Assembly (NCBI GenBank): GCA_002292895.1
Contig: DBCE01000017.1
Span: 1 to 8,854, forward strand
Origin: Phycisphaerales bacterium UBA966
Lineage (GTDB): Bacteria > Planctomycetota > Phycisphaerae > Phycisphaerales > SM1A02
Direction: 5' to 3'
Length of the DNA: 8,854 nt
Shown: positions 1 through 6,192 of the stretch, piece by piece
Layout: the number at the start of each line of letters is the position of its first letter
Numbering within the stretch: position 1 is the stretch's first letter
Program-made: the position numbers and the translations under genes
The notes under the pieces: generated by a model
The model's input: only the letters and a program-made list of their open reading frames with translations
What the model was told of the DNA's origin: nothing
Databases searched by the model: none

Positions 1-189
1 GCTGACTTTGTTGGGTTCTACTCAACCGGTGCGGCCATCTCCAGCATCTCAGTGTCCGTGGCAGGCAACTTGCCTGTGAACACCAACTTTGCCACTGTTG
101 ACAACCTCTACTTTGCGGTGCCGGCTCCAGGCGCACTCGCGCTGGTCGGCTTCGCTGGACTTGTCGGTGGCGCTCGCAAGCGTCGCTGA
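1..189 (+). CDS. C-terminal end of a secreted PEP-CTERM-like sorted protein (5' partial)
   Basis: Frame 1 is open from the window edge to the TGA at 187-189 and gives 62 residues. No start codon is in view because the gene begins upstream. The last 23 residues (40-62) have the layout of a PEP-CTERM-type sorting tail: a V-P-A-P-G motif, a hydrophobic helix of about 14 residues (ALALVGFAGLVGGA), and a basic R-K-R-R end. In this family the tail directs exported proteins to an exosortase-type processing enzyme at the cell envelope. The preceding residues (SISVSVAGNLPVNTNFATVDNLYFAV) resemble the last beta strands of a secreted beta-sandwich domain, which often comes just before such tails. The function of the main domain cannot be told. 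The frame is convincing because it ends in this recognisable tail and is followed by a strong terminator. Confidence 0.85.
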   Translation, partial: ADFVGFYSTGAAISSISVSVAGNLPVNTNFATVDNLYFAVPAPGALALVGFAGLVGGARKRR

Positions 190-206
190 CACAAGAAGCT
201 GAACTG

Positions 207-252
207 AATGAAACTCTGCAGGGGCGACCATCACGGTCGCCCCTGTTTCATT
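207..252. terminator. Bidirectional intrinsic terminator between convergent genes
   Basis: A perfect 11-bp GC-rich stem (CAGGGGCGACC at 219-229, GGTCGCCCCTG at 235-245) closes a 5-nt loop ATCAC. It is flanked by AATGAAA (207-213) and TTTCATT (246-252), which are complementary to each other, so each strand sees a T-rich tail after the hairpin. It starts 18 nt after the stop of the plus-strand PEP-CTERM gene and lies 26 nt beyond the stop of the minus-strand symporter gene, so it can serve both. Confidence 0.88.
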
Positions 253-277
253 GGGGTAGTGCGGCAGCCATCGTTCG

Positions 278-2026
278 TCAGGCCTGCTGCGTTCTGGGTC
301 GCGTTGCCAGCGACACCAAGATGCCGGCTACCGCGCCCAACGGGATGGTGACCAGTGCGGGCTGGCTAAACGGCATCCACGCATCGGCGCCGGGCAGGCC
401 GTACACCTTCTCAAAGGCATCCTTGGAAAGCAGCACCCACACCAAGCTGGAGGACAGCCCCACAATGATGGCCGTGGCAATGCCCTCCTTGGTGGCGCGC
501 TTCCAGAACAGCGCCATGAGCAGCGCTGGTAGGTTGGCGCTGGCAGCAATATTGAATGCCCAACCTACCAAGAACGAGGCATTCAGGTCTTTAAACAGCA
601 GCCCAAGAATCATGGCGCACGTGCCAAGCGCCAGTGCTGCAATGCGCGCGATCCGTACTTGCGTGTGATCATCGGGCGTACGACCGAGCACGGTGATGAC
701 CAAGTCGCGCGCCACAGCGCCGCTACCGGCAAGCACCAACCCGCTCACCGTTCCAAGCACGGTGAAGAACGCCACACTTGAAATCAGCGCAAAGAGCACG
801 CTGCCAAAGCTGCGCGCCAGGAGTGGCGCCGACATGTTGCTGTCGGAAGTATCCAGCGCACCGCCAGTCATGGCGCCAAGACCCAAGTACAGCGTCAGAA
901 TGTAGAACGATCCAATGGCGCCAATACCCACCACCGTACTGAGCCGCGCACTGCGTACATCGGACACGGTGTAGTAACGGATCAAGATGTGCGGCAGGCT
1001 GGCCGTCCCCAAGAAGAGCGCCAGCATCAGTGACACAAAGTCAACGCGGTCGAGGATGCTTCCGGAGCGCAAGCCCCGGAATGTGGGGCTGTTTCCGGGC
1101 TGCAGTAGCACATCACCGTGGATCGTCTCGGGGGTAGCCATGCTGTGCACGGCGCCGGCTTCATCCTTTGCAGTGATGGTGCGCCACGCAGCGACATCGC
1201 TTGCGGAGAAGACACGCAGGAAGTCAATGGGACCGAGCGGACCAGTGCGCGCGCCTTCGGTGCGAACCAGTCCATCAGGATCCACGGCAAAGTTCGCAGC
1301 TTCACCCGATGGGCCTTCCATGACTGCCCACGCTGGCAGTGCAACCACGGATCCAACGTTGCGCGCTGGTGCTTCGCGCGCTGGACCGGGAGCGTGCACT
1401 TCAAATCCACGTCCCAGGATGAGTGCGGCAAGAATGGCGCACAAGGAGAGCAAGAGTCCACCCTTGATGAACTGCACCCAAGTGGTACTGACCATTCCAG
1501 CGGTGGTCACGATCACCGTCACCACAACGCCCACCAGCCCAACACCCACCCATGATGGCAGACCCAACAATGGTTTGATGAGTGCGCCCGCGCCCACCAT
1601 CTGCGGAATGAGATAGAAGAGGCTGACGAGTAGCGTGCTCACCGCCGCAGCAAGCGTCACCAGACGTGAACCAAAGCGCGCGTTCAGTGCATCTGCAAAT
1701 GTGTACTTACCAAGCCGACGAATGGGTTCTGCAACCACTAGCAGTGCCACGATCCATCCAGCCAAATATCCGATGGAGTAGAGGAAGCCGTCATAGCCCC
1801 AGAATGCAATCAGTCCGCAGATACCAAGGAAACTGGCGGCGGAGAGATAGTCGCCCGCAAACGCAATGCCATTGACAAACCAACCGATTTGCCCGTGCGC
1901 TGCAAAGTAGCCCTTTGCACTTGATGCGCGGCGGCCGAGCAGTGAGCTCAGTACCAGAACGGCCACAGTGAAAGCGCCGAAGACGCCAACCGAGACCCAG
2001 TCAGTGGGAGTGGTGTTTGCCAGCAT
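278..2026 (-). CDS. actP: ActP-like cation/acetate symporter (sodium:solute symporter family)
   Basis: This 582-residue polytopic membrane protein belongs to the sodium:solute symporter family, closest in pattern to ActP, which takes up acetate and related short monocarboxylates with a cation. Family-typical stretches are GYFAAHGQIGWFVNGIAFAGDYLSAASFLG within about 39-68, GYDGFLYSIGYLAGW at 77-91, LGKYTFADALNARF at 105-118, TTWVQFIKGGLLL at 181-193, LPHILIRYYTVSDVRSARLS at 344-363, and FNIAASANLPALLMALFWKR at 491-510. Between TM segments near 205 and 328 lies a hydrophilic loop of about 120 residues, clearly longer than I recall for E. coli ActP. I chose the ATG at 2026 because it falls 1 nt after the upstream TGA, has GGAG/AAGG in front, and yields the usual N-terminus. 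An in-frame ATG at 2065 would add 13 residues inside the upstream gene. The gene is cotranscribed with the DUF485 gene. The substrate is inferred, and propionate, pyruvate or lactate are possible. Confidence 0.88.
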   Translation of the reverse strand: MLANTTPTDWVSVGVFGAFTVAVLVLSSLLGRRASSAKGYFAAHGQIGWFVNGIAFAGDYLSAASFLGICGLIAFWGYDGFLYSIGYLAGWIVALLVVAEPIRRLGKYTFADALNARFGSRLVTLAAAVSTLLVSLFYLIPQMVGAGALIKPLLGLPSWVGVGLVGVVVTVIVTTAGMVSTTWVQFIKGGLLLSLCAILAALILGRGFEVHAPGPAREAPARNVGSVVALPAWAVMEGPSGEAANFAVDPDGLVRTEGARTGPLGPIDFLRVFSASDVAAWRTITAKDEAGAVHSMATPETIHGDVLLQPGNSPTFRGLRSGSILDRVDFVSLMLALFLGTASLPHILIRYYTVSDVRSARLSTVVGIGAIGSFYILTLYLGLGAMTGGALDTSDSNMSAPLLARSFGSVLFALISSVAFFTVLGTVSGLVLAGSGAVARDLVITVLGRTPDDHTQVRIARIAALALGTCAMILGLLFKDLNASFLVGWAFNIAASANLPALLMALFWKRATKEGIATAIIVGLSSSLVWVLLSKDAFEKVYGLPGADAWMPFSQPALVTIPLGAVAGILVSLATRPRTQQA

Positions 2027-2027
2027 G

Positions 2028-2336
2028 TCAGCCTTGCTCCGGAAGTCGAAGTGCAGCAAGCGCAATGACGAAGGCCAGCACGATCAGTGCAAACCCCCAG
2101 ACCACTGCAAGATTGATGCCGCCGATCACGGTGGTCGCCAGGAGCGCTGGCGCAGAGACTGCTACGCCAATGAATCCGCCGTATGCAGCGATGTACAGGG
2201 ACAGGAGCGCCCAGCGTTTCCAATCACGGCGATGATGGTGGCGATGTGAAGTGTTCGCTGAGGAACGCGCTGCTGTTTGATCTGGCACGGTGCGGAGGAT
2301 AGGAGCGAACCCGGGTGAGGTGCCTGCCATGCCCAT
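2028..2336 (-). CDS. DUF485 family small inner-membrane protein (YjcH-like)
   Basis: This is a 102-residue protein. The C-terminal two thirds match the DUF485 layout: a basic lead-in (HRHHHRRDWKRW, 31-42), a first membrane helix at about 43-60 containing AAYGGFIG, a loop ending in PALLATTV, then GGINLAVVWGFALIVLAFVIALA, a second membrane helix at about 72-95. Such proteins are regularly encoded directly before ActP-type symporters (yjcH-actP in E. coli), and here the symporter ATG begins 1 nt after this gene's TGA. The biochemical role of DUF485 is not well established; an accessory or stabilising role for the symporter is likely. The start is uncertain. ATG at 2336 directly abuts the preceding hairpin terminator and lacks a clear Shine-Dalgarno. 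ATG at 2330 or GTG at 2288 would shorten only the poorly conserved N-terminus. Confidence 0.85.
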   Translation of the reverse strand: MGMAGTSPGFAPILRTVPDQTAARSSANTSHRHHHRRDWKRWALLSLYIAAYGGFIGVAVSAPALLATTVIGGINLAVVWGFALIVLAFVIALAALRLPEQG

Positions 2337-2379
2337 GAAAGAAGTTCGCTGCGCGAGGGGTGGCCTCGAGCAGCGAACT
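2337..2379 (-). terminator. Hairpin terminator after the dockerin-tailed protein gene
   Basis: AGTTCGCTGC (2343-2352) and GCAGCGAACT (2370-2379) form a perfect 10-bp stem. After a 1x1 mismatch it continues with CGAGG/CCTCG (2354-2358 and 2364-2368) around a 5-nt loop. Read on the minus strand the stem starts 29 nt after the TGA at 2411-2409 and is followed by TCTTTC (2342-2337), a short U-rich tail. It probably ends transcription of the secreted-protein gene. The tail is weak, so some read-through into the DUF485-actP pair is possible. Confidence 0.65.
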
Positions 2380-2408
2380 GGTAGTAGCAGTGGGATGTGG
2401 TGCTTCGA

Positions 2409-3890
2409 TCAGACCGGGCACGGGCCCCAGGCACCGAGCATCAGACCAAGGTCGGCCCCGTTGACCACACGGTCTTGGTTCAAGTCAGCAGGGCAGGACG
2501 GAGGTGGCGGAACGTTCGGTCCGACCACGCCGAATGCTTGAAGCATGAAGCGCGACGGACGGTTGTAGAACGCCGTGACGCCAGCGGCGCTGGTCCATGT
2601 GTAGGGCGGGGTGAAGGTGTAGGTAGTGAATACACCCGCATTGTCCATCGCAAAACTATTCAACGACGCGCCGTACGCTGGAGCGAACCCGATGGTTGGG
2701 CCGTTGGCACCCAAGAGTGCGTCTGCGTCACCGATGAAACGAGCAGCCACCCACATTCCGCCAACGTTGACGTTTGCAGGGTTGTCGGTGTTCAGAGCAA
2801 CCACTGGCGCCGTCGCGGGGTTGCTCCACGTCCAGTCAATGCGATCAGTCTTGGCGGTTGTGGATGCATCGAGCTGGAACGTCTGGGTAGCCACCACATC
2901 ACCAACGCCGTAGGCGCCAGCAACTGCGTCCCAGGTCATCTTGACCAACGCCAGTTCCACGCCAATGGCGGGAGCCGGGGTAACGGCGGTTCCGCCGCGG
3001 TAGACGTCCATGGACACCTTGTTGGGGGTCAGTGCCTCGCCAACATTGGCGCGCATAAAGGCGCTGCTGTAGAAGCGCTTGGAACCAACGCCATCGAGCG
3101 CATCGGTCGGCTTCCAGTAAGCGCCAGTGTCAAAGATCCGACCGTACACGAGAGTGGGTGGCGGGGAGACCGAGTCGGTCACCAGCCCGTTCACGTTCAC
3201 CGAGAAACGAGCTTGGTTTTCGCGGGTCACTCCGTCAGTACCAACCGTAGTACCGAAGTAGAAGTTTGCACCCCAACCCGTGTTGCTTGGGTCATTGATG
3301 CCGAAGTTGTTGTTGGAACGACCAAGGACGGGCTCAGTCACGACGCGCCATCCGTTGGTGCTGCTGCTCGAACCAGCGCCTGTGAAACGGACGCCAACCC
3401 AGAAGCCGCCGTAACCATTGGCGCCGTTGCTCGTGGTCTGCAGGTTCACCAGTGGACGAACCGCCGGGTCAGCATCACCCCATGACTTGGAAACCACTTG
3501 CGTGAGCGAGGTGGTGGATGCGGCCAAGTCCTGCGTGAAGGTCTGGACCACATTGCCAAGGCCATAGTTGGTGCCGTCGAAGGTCATCTCTTGGATGGTC
3601 ACTTCCACGGTCACTGCCACTGCGGGCGTTGTGGTGCTGCCGACGCGGCGGATACCAACGCTGGCCTGATTGAGTCGGAGTTGCGAACCGCCGTTTGATG
3701 TCACATACACCGGTGCGTACGAAGTAGCGTCGGGGCGACCGGTTGGGTAGGTGGTGCTGATGGAATTAACGTTGTATCGCGTGCTGGTATCCGGGCCGGC
3801 ACTAAACACCGGTGGATCCAACTGCGCCTGCGCCGAAGCGGCAAGGCAGGCGGTGGCGAGAACGGCGATCGAGGACTTGAAGATTGACAT
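2409..3890 (-). CDS. Secreted protein with duplicated beta-rich domain and C-terminal dockerin-like repeat
   Basis: This is a 493-residue exported protein of unknown function. Residues 1-22 are a signal peptide: a lysine, a hydrophobic core IAVLATACLAASA, and probable cleavage after AQA. The body is two tandem copies of one domain (about 68-239 and 284-456). They can be aligned at a near-constant offset of about 216 residues: MTFD..NYGLGNVVQTFT (102-119) with MTWD..AYGVGDVVATQT (318-336), GGFWVGVRF (161-169) with GGMWVAARF (377-385), and ARFSVNVNGLV (227-237) with SRFMLQAFGVV (446-456). A PPPPS linker leads to residues 466-491, CPADLNQDRVVNGADLGLML followed by GAWGPC. This is a single dockerin-type-I-like calcium loop (D469, N471, D473, N477, D480) flanked by cysteines, a tail style common in Phycisphaerae. 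The start at 3890 is set by the signal peptide and an AAGGA 11 nt upstream. It is monocistronic, with a hairpin terminator behind and a promoter candidate in front. Confidence 0.85.
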   Translation of the reverse strand: MSIFKSSIAVLATACLAASAQAQLDPPVFSAGPDTSTRYNVNSISTTYPTGRPDATSYAPVYVTSNGGSQLRLNQASVGIRRVGSTTTPAVAVTVEVTIQEMTFDGTNYGLGNVVQTFTQDLAASTTSLTQVVSKSWGDADPAVRPLVNLQTTSNGANGYGGFWVGVRFTGAGSSSSTNGWRVVTEPVLGRSNNNFGINDPSNTGWGANFYFGTTVGTDGVTRENQARFSVNVNGLVTDSVSPPPTLVYGRIFDTGAYWKPTDALDGVGSKRFYSSAFMRANVGEALTPNKVSMDVYRGGTAVTPAPAIGVELALVKMTWDAVAGAYGVGDVVATQTFQLDASTTAKTDRIDWTWSNPATAPVVALNTDNPANVNVGGMWVAARFIGDADALLGANGPTIGFAPAYGASLNSFAMDNAGVFTTYTFTPPYTWTSAAGVTAFYNRPSRFMLQAFGVVGPNVPPPPSCPADLNQDRVVNGADLGLMLGAWGPCPV

Positions 3891-3926
3891 CCTGGCGAAG
3901 TTCCTTCTTGGAGAGAGATGATGGCA

Positions 3927-3941
3927 AGCAGGCGACCTGCT
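3927..3941 (-). repeat. Small hairpin in the 5' leader of the secreted-protein gene
   Basis: AGCAGG (3927-3932) and CCTGCT (3936-3941) form a perfect 6-bp stem with a 3-nt loop. It lies about 37 nt upstream of the ATG and about 17 nt beyond the AAGGA ribosome-binding site. It may affect translation or mRNA stability, but a stem this short can occur by chance. Confidence 0.35.
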
Positions 3942-3954
3942 CGCTTCACACATA

Positions 3955-3974
3955 TGTCCGGTGTTTACCGGACA
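3955..3974. repeat. Perfect inverted repeat (leader hairpin or operator)
   Basis: TGTCCGGT (3955-3962) and ACCGGACA (3967-3974) are perfect complements around a 4-nt loop GTTT, a stable hairpin on either strand. It lies about 65 nt upstream of the secreted-protein ATG and, if the proposed promoter is right, inside its 5' untranslated leader. There is no T-rich run after it in either direction, so it is not a standard terminator. A dyad operator or an mRNA-stabilising stem are the two plausible roles. Confidence 0.5.
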
Positions 3975-4021
3975 GCCGTTTGGTCACCACACCGACCGAA
4001 ATCGGGTGGCGATTGTCAGAC

Positions 4022-4036
4022 TTTCATTAAATGAAA
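4022..4036. promoter_or_regulatory. 15-bp AT-rich palindrome, candidate operator
   Basis: TTTCATT (4022-4028) and AATGAAA (4030-4036) are perfect 7-bp arms around a single A. The palindrome covers the proposed -10 box of the promoter for the secreted-protein gene, where a repressor would be expected to bind. The divergently encoded winged-helix regulator is one candidate ligand, but nothing in the sequence proves the pairing. An AATGAAA/TTTCATT pair also flanks the terminator at 207-252, which shows that the heptamer alone is not specific. Confidence 0.4.
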
Positions 4037-4054
4037 AGGTAGCGCGGATGTCCC
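4026..4054 (-). promoter_or_regulatory. Candidate sigma-70-type promoter for the secreted-protein gene
   Basis: On the minus strand a -35-like GGGACA (4054-4049) is separated by 17 nt from a -10-like TTTAAT (4031-4026, five of six bases of TATAAT). Transcription would start near 4018 and give a leader of about 128 nt holding the two small hairpins. The spacing is ideal, but the -35 matches only the GACA half of TTGACA. Confidence 0.4.
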
Positions 4055-4329
4055 GATCGACAAGACCCGCGCCGCCAGTATTTCAATAATTGCCGAGAAA
4101 TGGAGGGGGTCCGGAGATTGTTGTTGGCGATCAGCAGGCGGTGGGACTGGGACGGCGGCTCAGGCCGGACGGCTGCCGCCGCCACTTCAGGAAGATATTT
4201 CAGAAATCGCCGCTTTCAACGAATCCGTCACCCATCGACAGCGAAACGTCGCCGTGGGCTCTCGCTGAGATGGCTATCTCTCATGCACTATTTGTTCTGA
4301 TACCCCGCACCATCAACCCAATCACCCCC

Positions 4330-4938
4330 ATGTCAACCCCCACATCACCCGATGGCGCTCGTCCATCTTGGACGGCAGCCCAATGGGACGCCATTTCGTC
4401 TGCCCATCGCCTGCAACTTCTGCAGTTCATTGAGGGCGCTGGTCGCGCCACCATCAAGGACCTGAGCGGATGGACTGGTCGAACCGGCACTTCTCTGTAT
4501 CCGCACCTTGAGATCCTGGAGGCCGCGCAATTGGTGGCGGTGGAGATTGAAGTCGGCAAGGGCCGCCCGCGGCGCGTGTACATGCCGGGACCAGCCGTGG
4601 CGTGGGAGCGTCAATCCTCCGAACCAGCGAACGAGGGTCACTCGTCCATTTCGTTGGGTGCGCAACTTCTCAGTGACCTTGCACTCCGCTTGCGACGCTG
4701 GGGCAAGGCGCGCATGAAGAAGGCCGTTGAGGCACGCGACCTCCGCAATGCCGCGCTGGTTTCTGAAACTACGTGGCTTGATGACCAACAACTTCAGGAA
4801 GTCAATGCCAAGGTCAATGAACTGATGTCGTTCGTTCGTGAGGCCCGGGCGCAGCGGCGCGGCAAGCGACACAATGTCGCCGTGTATCACTTTCCTGACG
4901 TCACGCTTCGTGAAGCCCGCGACGGCGTCACTGAATAG
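4330..4938 (+). CDS. Winged helix-turn-helix transcriptional regulator (ArsR/MarR-like)
   Basis: This is a 202-residue cytoplasmic protein. Residues about 14-86 read as a winged helix: helices WTAAQWDAISSAHRLQLLQFIEG, then TIKDLSGWTG, a recognition helix TGTSLYPHLEILEAAQLV (52-69), and a wing EIEVGKGRPRRVYMPGP. The pattern of short turn, Y-x-H-L-x-x-L and a basic wing is typical of ArsR-like DNA-binding domains. The C-terminal part (about 108-202) is helical and highly charged and probably mediates dimerisation or sensing. I see no metal-binding cysteine cluster and no recognisable ligand domain. I start it at ATG 4330, just before the conserved region. An in-frame ATG at 4090 would add 80 residues of unconserved-looking, proline- and arginine-rich sequence, and neither start has a good Shine-Dalgarno. 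The target is unknown; the divergent secreted-protein gene is the obvious neighbour to test. Confidence 0.78.
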   Translation: MSTPTSPDGARPSWTAAQWDAISSAHRLQLLQFIEGAGRATIKDLSGWTGRTGTSLYPHLEILEAAQLVAVEIEVGKGRPRRVYMPGPAVAWERQSSEPANEGHSSISLGAQLLSDLALRLRRWGKARMKKAVEARDLRNAALVSETTWLDDQQLQEVNAKVNELMSFVREARAQRRGKRHNVAVYHFPDVTLREARDGVTE

Positions 4939-5022
4939 CAGCGCGCCCCGCCATGTCGGAAGCTAAACGTGATGTGGCGCCCGGACCTTGCGAATAGCGG
5001 AGTGCAGAGACAAGTACTTTGT

Positions 5023-6186
5023 TCATGGGGTCTTTGCTGCAGGTGCGGCGTTGCTGGGGAGTTCAAGTGTGATGAATGAGATCTTGCTAGTGGAATCGCG
5101 TTCAAAGAGTATTCCTACGCGTGAGTCGCTGAGCACAACCGGCACGCTGTATGCAAAGCTGCCCGGATAGATGGGGAGCGCGCGCGGCCATGTAGCGCCA
5201 CCGTCGGTAGAGATCCACGCTTGACCGTTTGTGCGGTCCTTTGCGCTTGCCGGGCCGGTGCAGACGAGGCACGGCGCGCCGACGCTTGATGTCGCGATCA
5301 ATCCACCCATGCATGAGGGGTCAACAAGGTCTGGCACTGCCTGCAGTGTGCTCCACGATGCTCCGCCGTCGGTTGAAACCGCGGACTTTCGGCGACCGCC
5401 GCCGCCGAACTGTCGCGCCACTAAGAGGAGCGAGCCGTCCGCGCGTTCGGCCATTTGCACTTCGTTGCCGTGACCAGCGTTGTCTTCAGGTGCGGGCTCG
5501 CCGAGTTTCCATTCGTCTCCGCCATCATCGCTGTAGGCGGCGTACACGCGCCATTTGCCGGCAGGGCCCTCGTTGAAGGGCATCACTACGCGGCCAGCGT
5601 GGCTTCCGCTCACAAGCTGGATGCCGATGCCGGGTCCGGTGGCGACGCTGGTGACCGGTGCTGGGCGCTTCACTTGGCGAGAGACATCGCGGGGCGTCGA
5701 CCATGTTTCGCCGCGGTCATCCGAATGCATGACGAGCGTGCGGCAGGTATATGGTCCATCAAAGCCGGTCGCTACGGATCCTTCGCCCTTGCCGGTGGGG
5801 TATGACTGAAACATCAGCAGTATGCGACCAGCGTGGGGACCACTCGTCAGATTCACAGCGCACGGGTTGTTGAGCGACCGCCCGGGTTCATCACACACGG
5901 TGCGCATGGCACCCCAAGTTGTGCCGGCGTCGTCACTGCTGCGCACCACCACATCGTTCGAACCGTTGTCGGATTGGGAGCCTCGAGCCTCGGCGAACGC
6001 CAACAGCCGTCCGGAGGTGGTTCGGATGATTGACGGGATGCGATAGACCGCGTGGCCGCCTTCGCCGCCCACAAAGACATCGGTGAGAGCCAGGTCGGCG
6101 GTGCCCGCGAGCATGGTGATGGTGACAATCACGGCAGCCGCTTGGGCGAGGCGTGCTCTGATCGCCACTGTTCCGGTAGGGTCCAT
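5023..6186 (-). CDS. Secreted sialidase (exo-alpha-sialidase, GH33-type)
   Basis: This 387-residue protein has the sialidase six-bladed propeller pattern and would cleave terminal sialic acids from glycans outside the cytoplasm. An N-terminal hydrophobic segment (about 14-33, after two arginines) looks like a signal peptide. Visible motifs are YRIP at 48-51 carrying the first carboxylate-binding arginine R49; five Asp boxes (S84-W91, S155-W162, S219-W226 with Glu in place of Thr, S271-W278, S326-W333); the glutamate in GNEVQM (E242); R258 in LLLVARQ; R318 in KDRTNGQAW; the candidate nucleophile Y346 in SFAYSVPVVL; and E362 in GILFERD. D73 is a candidate acid/base. So all main catalytic positions appear present. 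The ATG is 6 nt after the mobA TAG, and GGGAG overlapping the end of mobA serves as ribosome-binding site, so it is the last gene of the fdh-mobA operon. Related BNR-repeat hydrolases are an alternative, but the arginine triad favours sialidase. Confidence 0.85.
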   Translation of the reverse strand: MDPTGTVAIRARLAQAAAVIVTITMLAGTADLALTDVFVGGEGGHAVYRIPSIIRTTSGRLLAFAEARGSQSDNGSNDVVVRSSDDAGTTWGAMRTVCDEPGRSLNNPCAVNLTSGPHAGRILLMFQSYPTGKGEGSVATGFDGPYTCRTLVMHSDDRGETWSTPRDVSRQVKRPAPVTSVATGPGIGIQLVSGSHAGRVVMPFNEGPAGKWRVYAAYSDDGGDEWKLGEPAPEDNAGHGNEVQMAERADGSLLLVARQFGGGGRRKSAVSTDGGASWSTLQAVPDLVDPSCMGGLIATSSVGAPCLVCTGPASAKDRTNGQAWISTDGGATWPRALPIYPGSFAYSVPVVLSDSRVGILFERDSTSKISFITLELPSNAAPAAKTP

Positions 6187-6192
6187 CTTCGA

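Larger units (their letters stand above)
3891..4329. other. 439-bp divergent intergenic region with promoter and several inverted repeats
   Basis: I see no convincing gene here. An open frame runs on the plus strand from 4090 into the regulator, but its first 80 codons give low-complexity, unconserved-looking protein. The left half holds, from right to left on the minus strand: a hairpin GCGCGG-AT-GTC/GAC-CCGCGC (4042-4072), a promoter candidate overlapped by a palindrome (4022-4054), a TGTCCGGT/ACCGGACA hairpin (3955-3974) and a small AGCAGG/CCTGCT hairpin (3927-3941). The right half (about 4090-4329) must hold the promoter of the plus-strand regulator. I could not pick out a good -35/-10 pair there. 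Confidence 0.6.

Noticed and set aside
49..234. Minus-strand open frame of 61 codons at the left edge
   Set aside because: It is antisense to the PEP-CTERM-tailed coding end and runs through the terminator hairpin.
987..1616. Plus-strand open frame of 209 codons
   Set aside because: It is antisense to the symporter gene. Composition (Pro, Thr, Ala, Arg) reflects complementary codons of membrane and loop segments.
2397..3485. Plus-strand open frame of 362 codons
   Set aside because: It is antisense to the secreted-protein gene, whose signal peptide, duplicated domain and dockerin tail prove the minus strand. The translated product has no domain pattern.
4090..4329. Extended N-terminus of the regulator from ATG 4090
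   Set aside because: The extra 80 residues look unconserved, there is no strong ribosome-binding site, and the HTH domain is complete from 4330.
4345..4890. Minus-strand open frame of 181 codons
   Set aside because: It is antisense to the winged-helix regulator and shows no recognisable motif. The plus-strand reading has a coherent HTH and wing.
5002..5038. Imperfect stem GCAGAGAC/GTCTTTGC between the convergent regulator and sialidase genes
   Set aside because: It is weak, has a long loop and no T tail, and its right arm lies inside the sialidase coding end. I see no clear terminator in 4939-5022.
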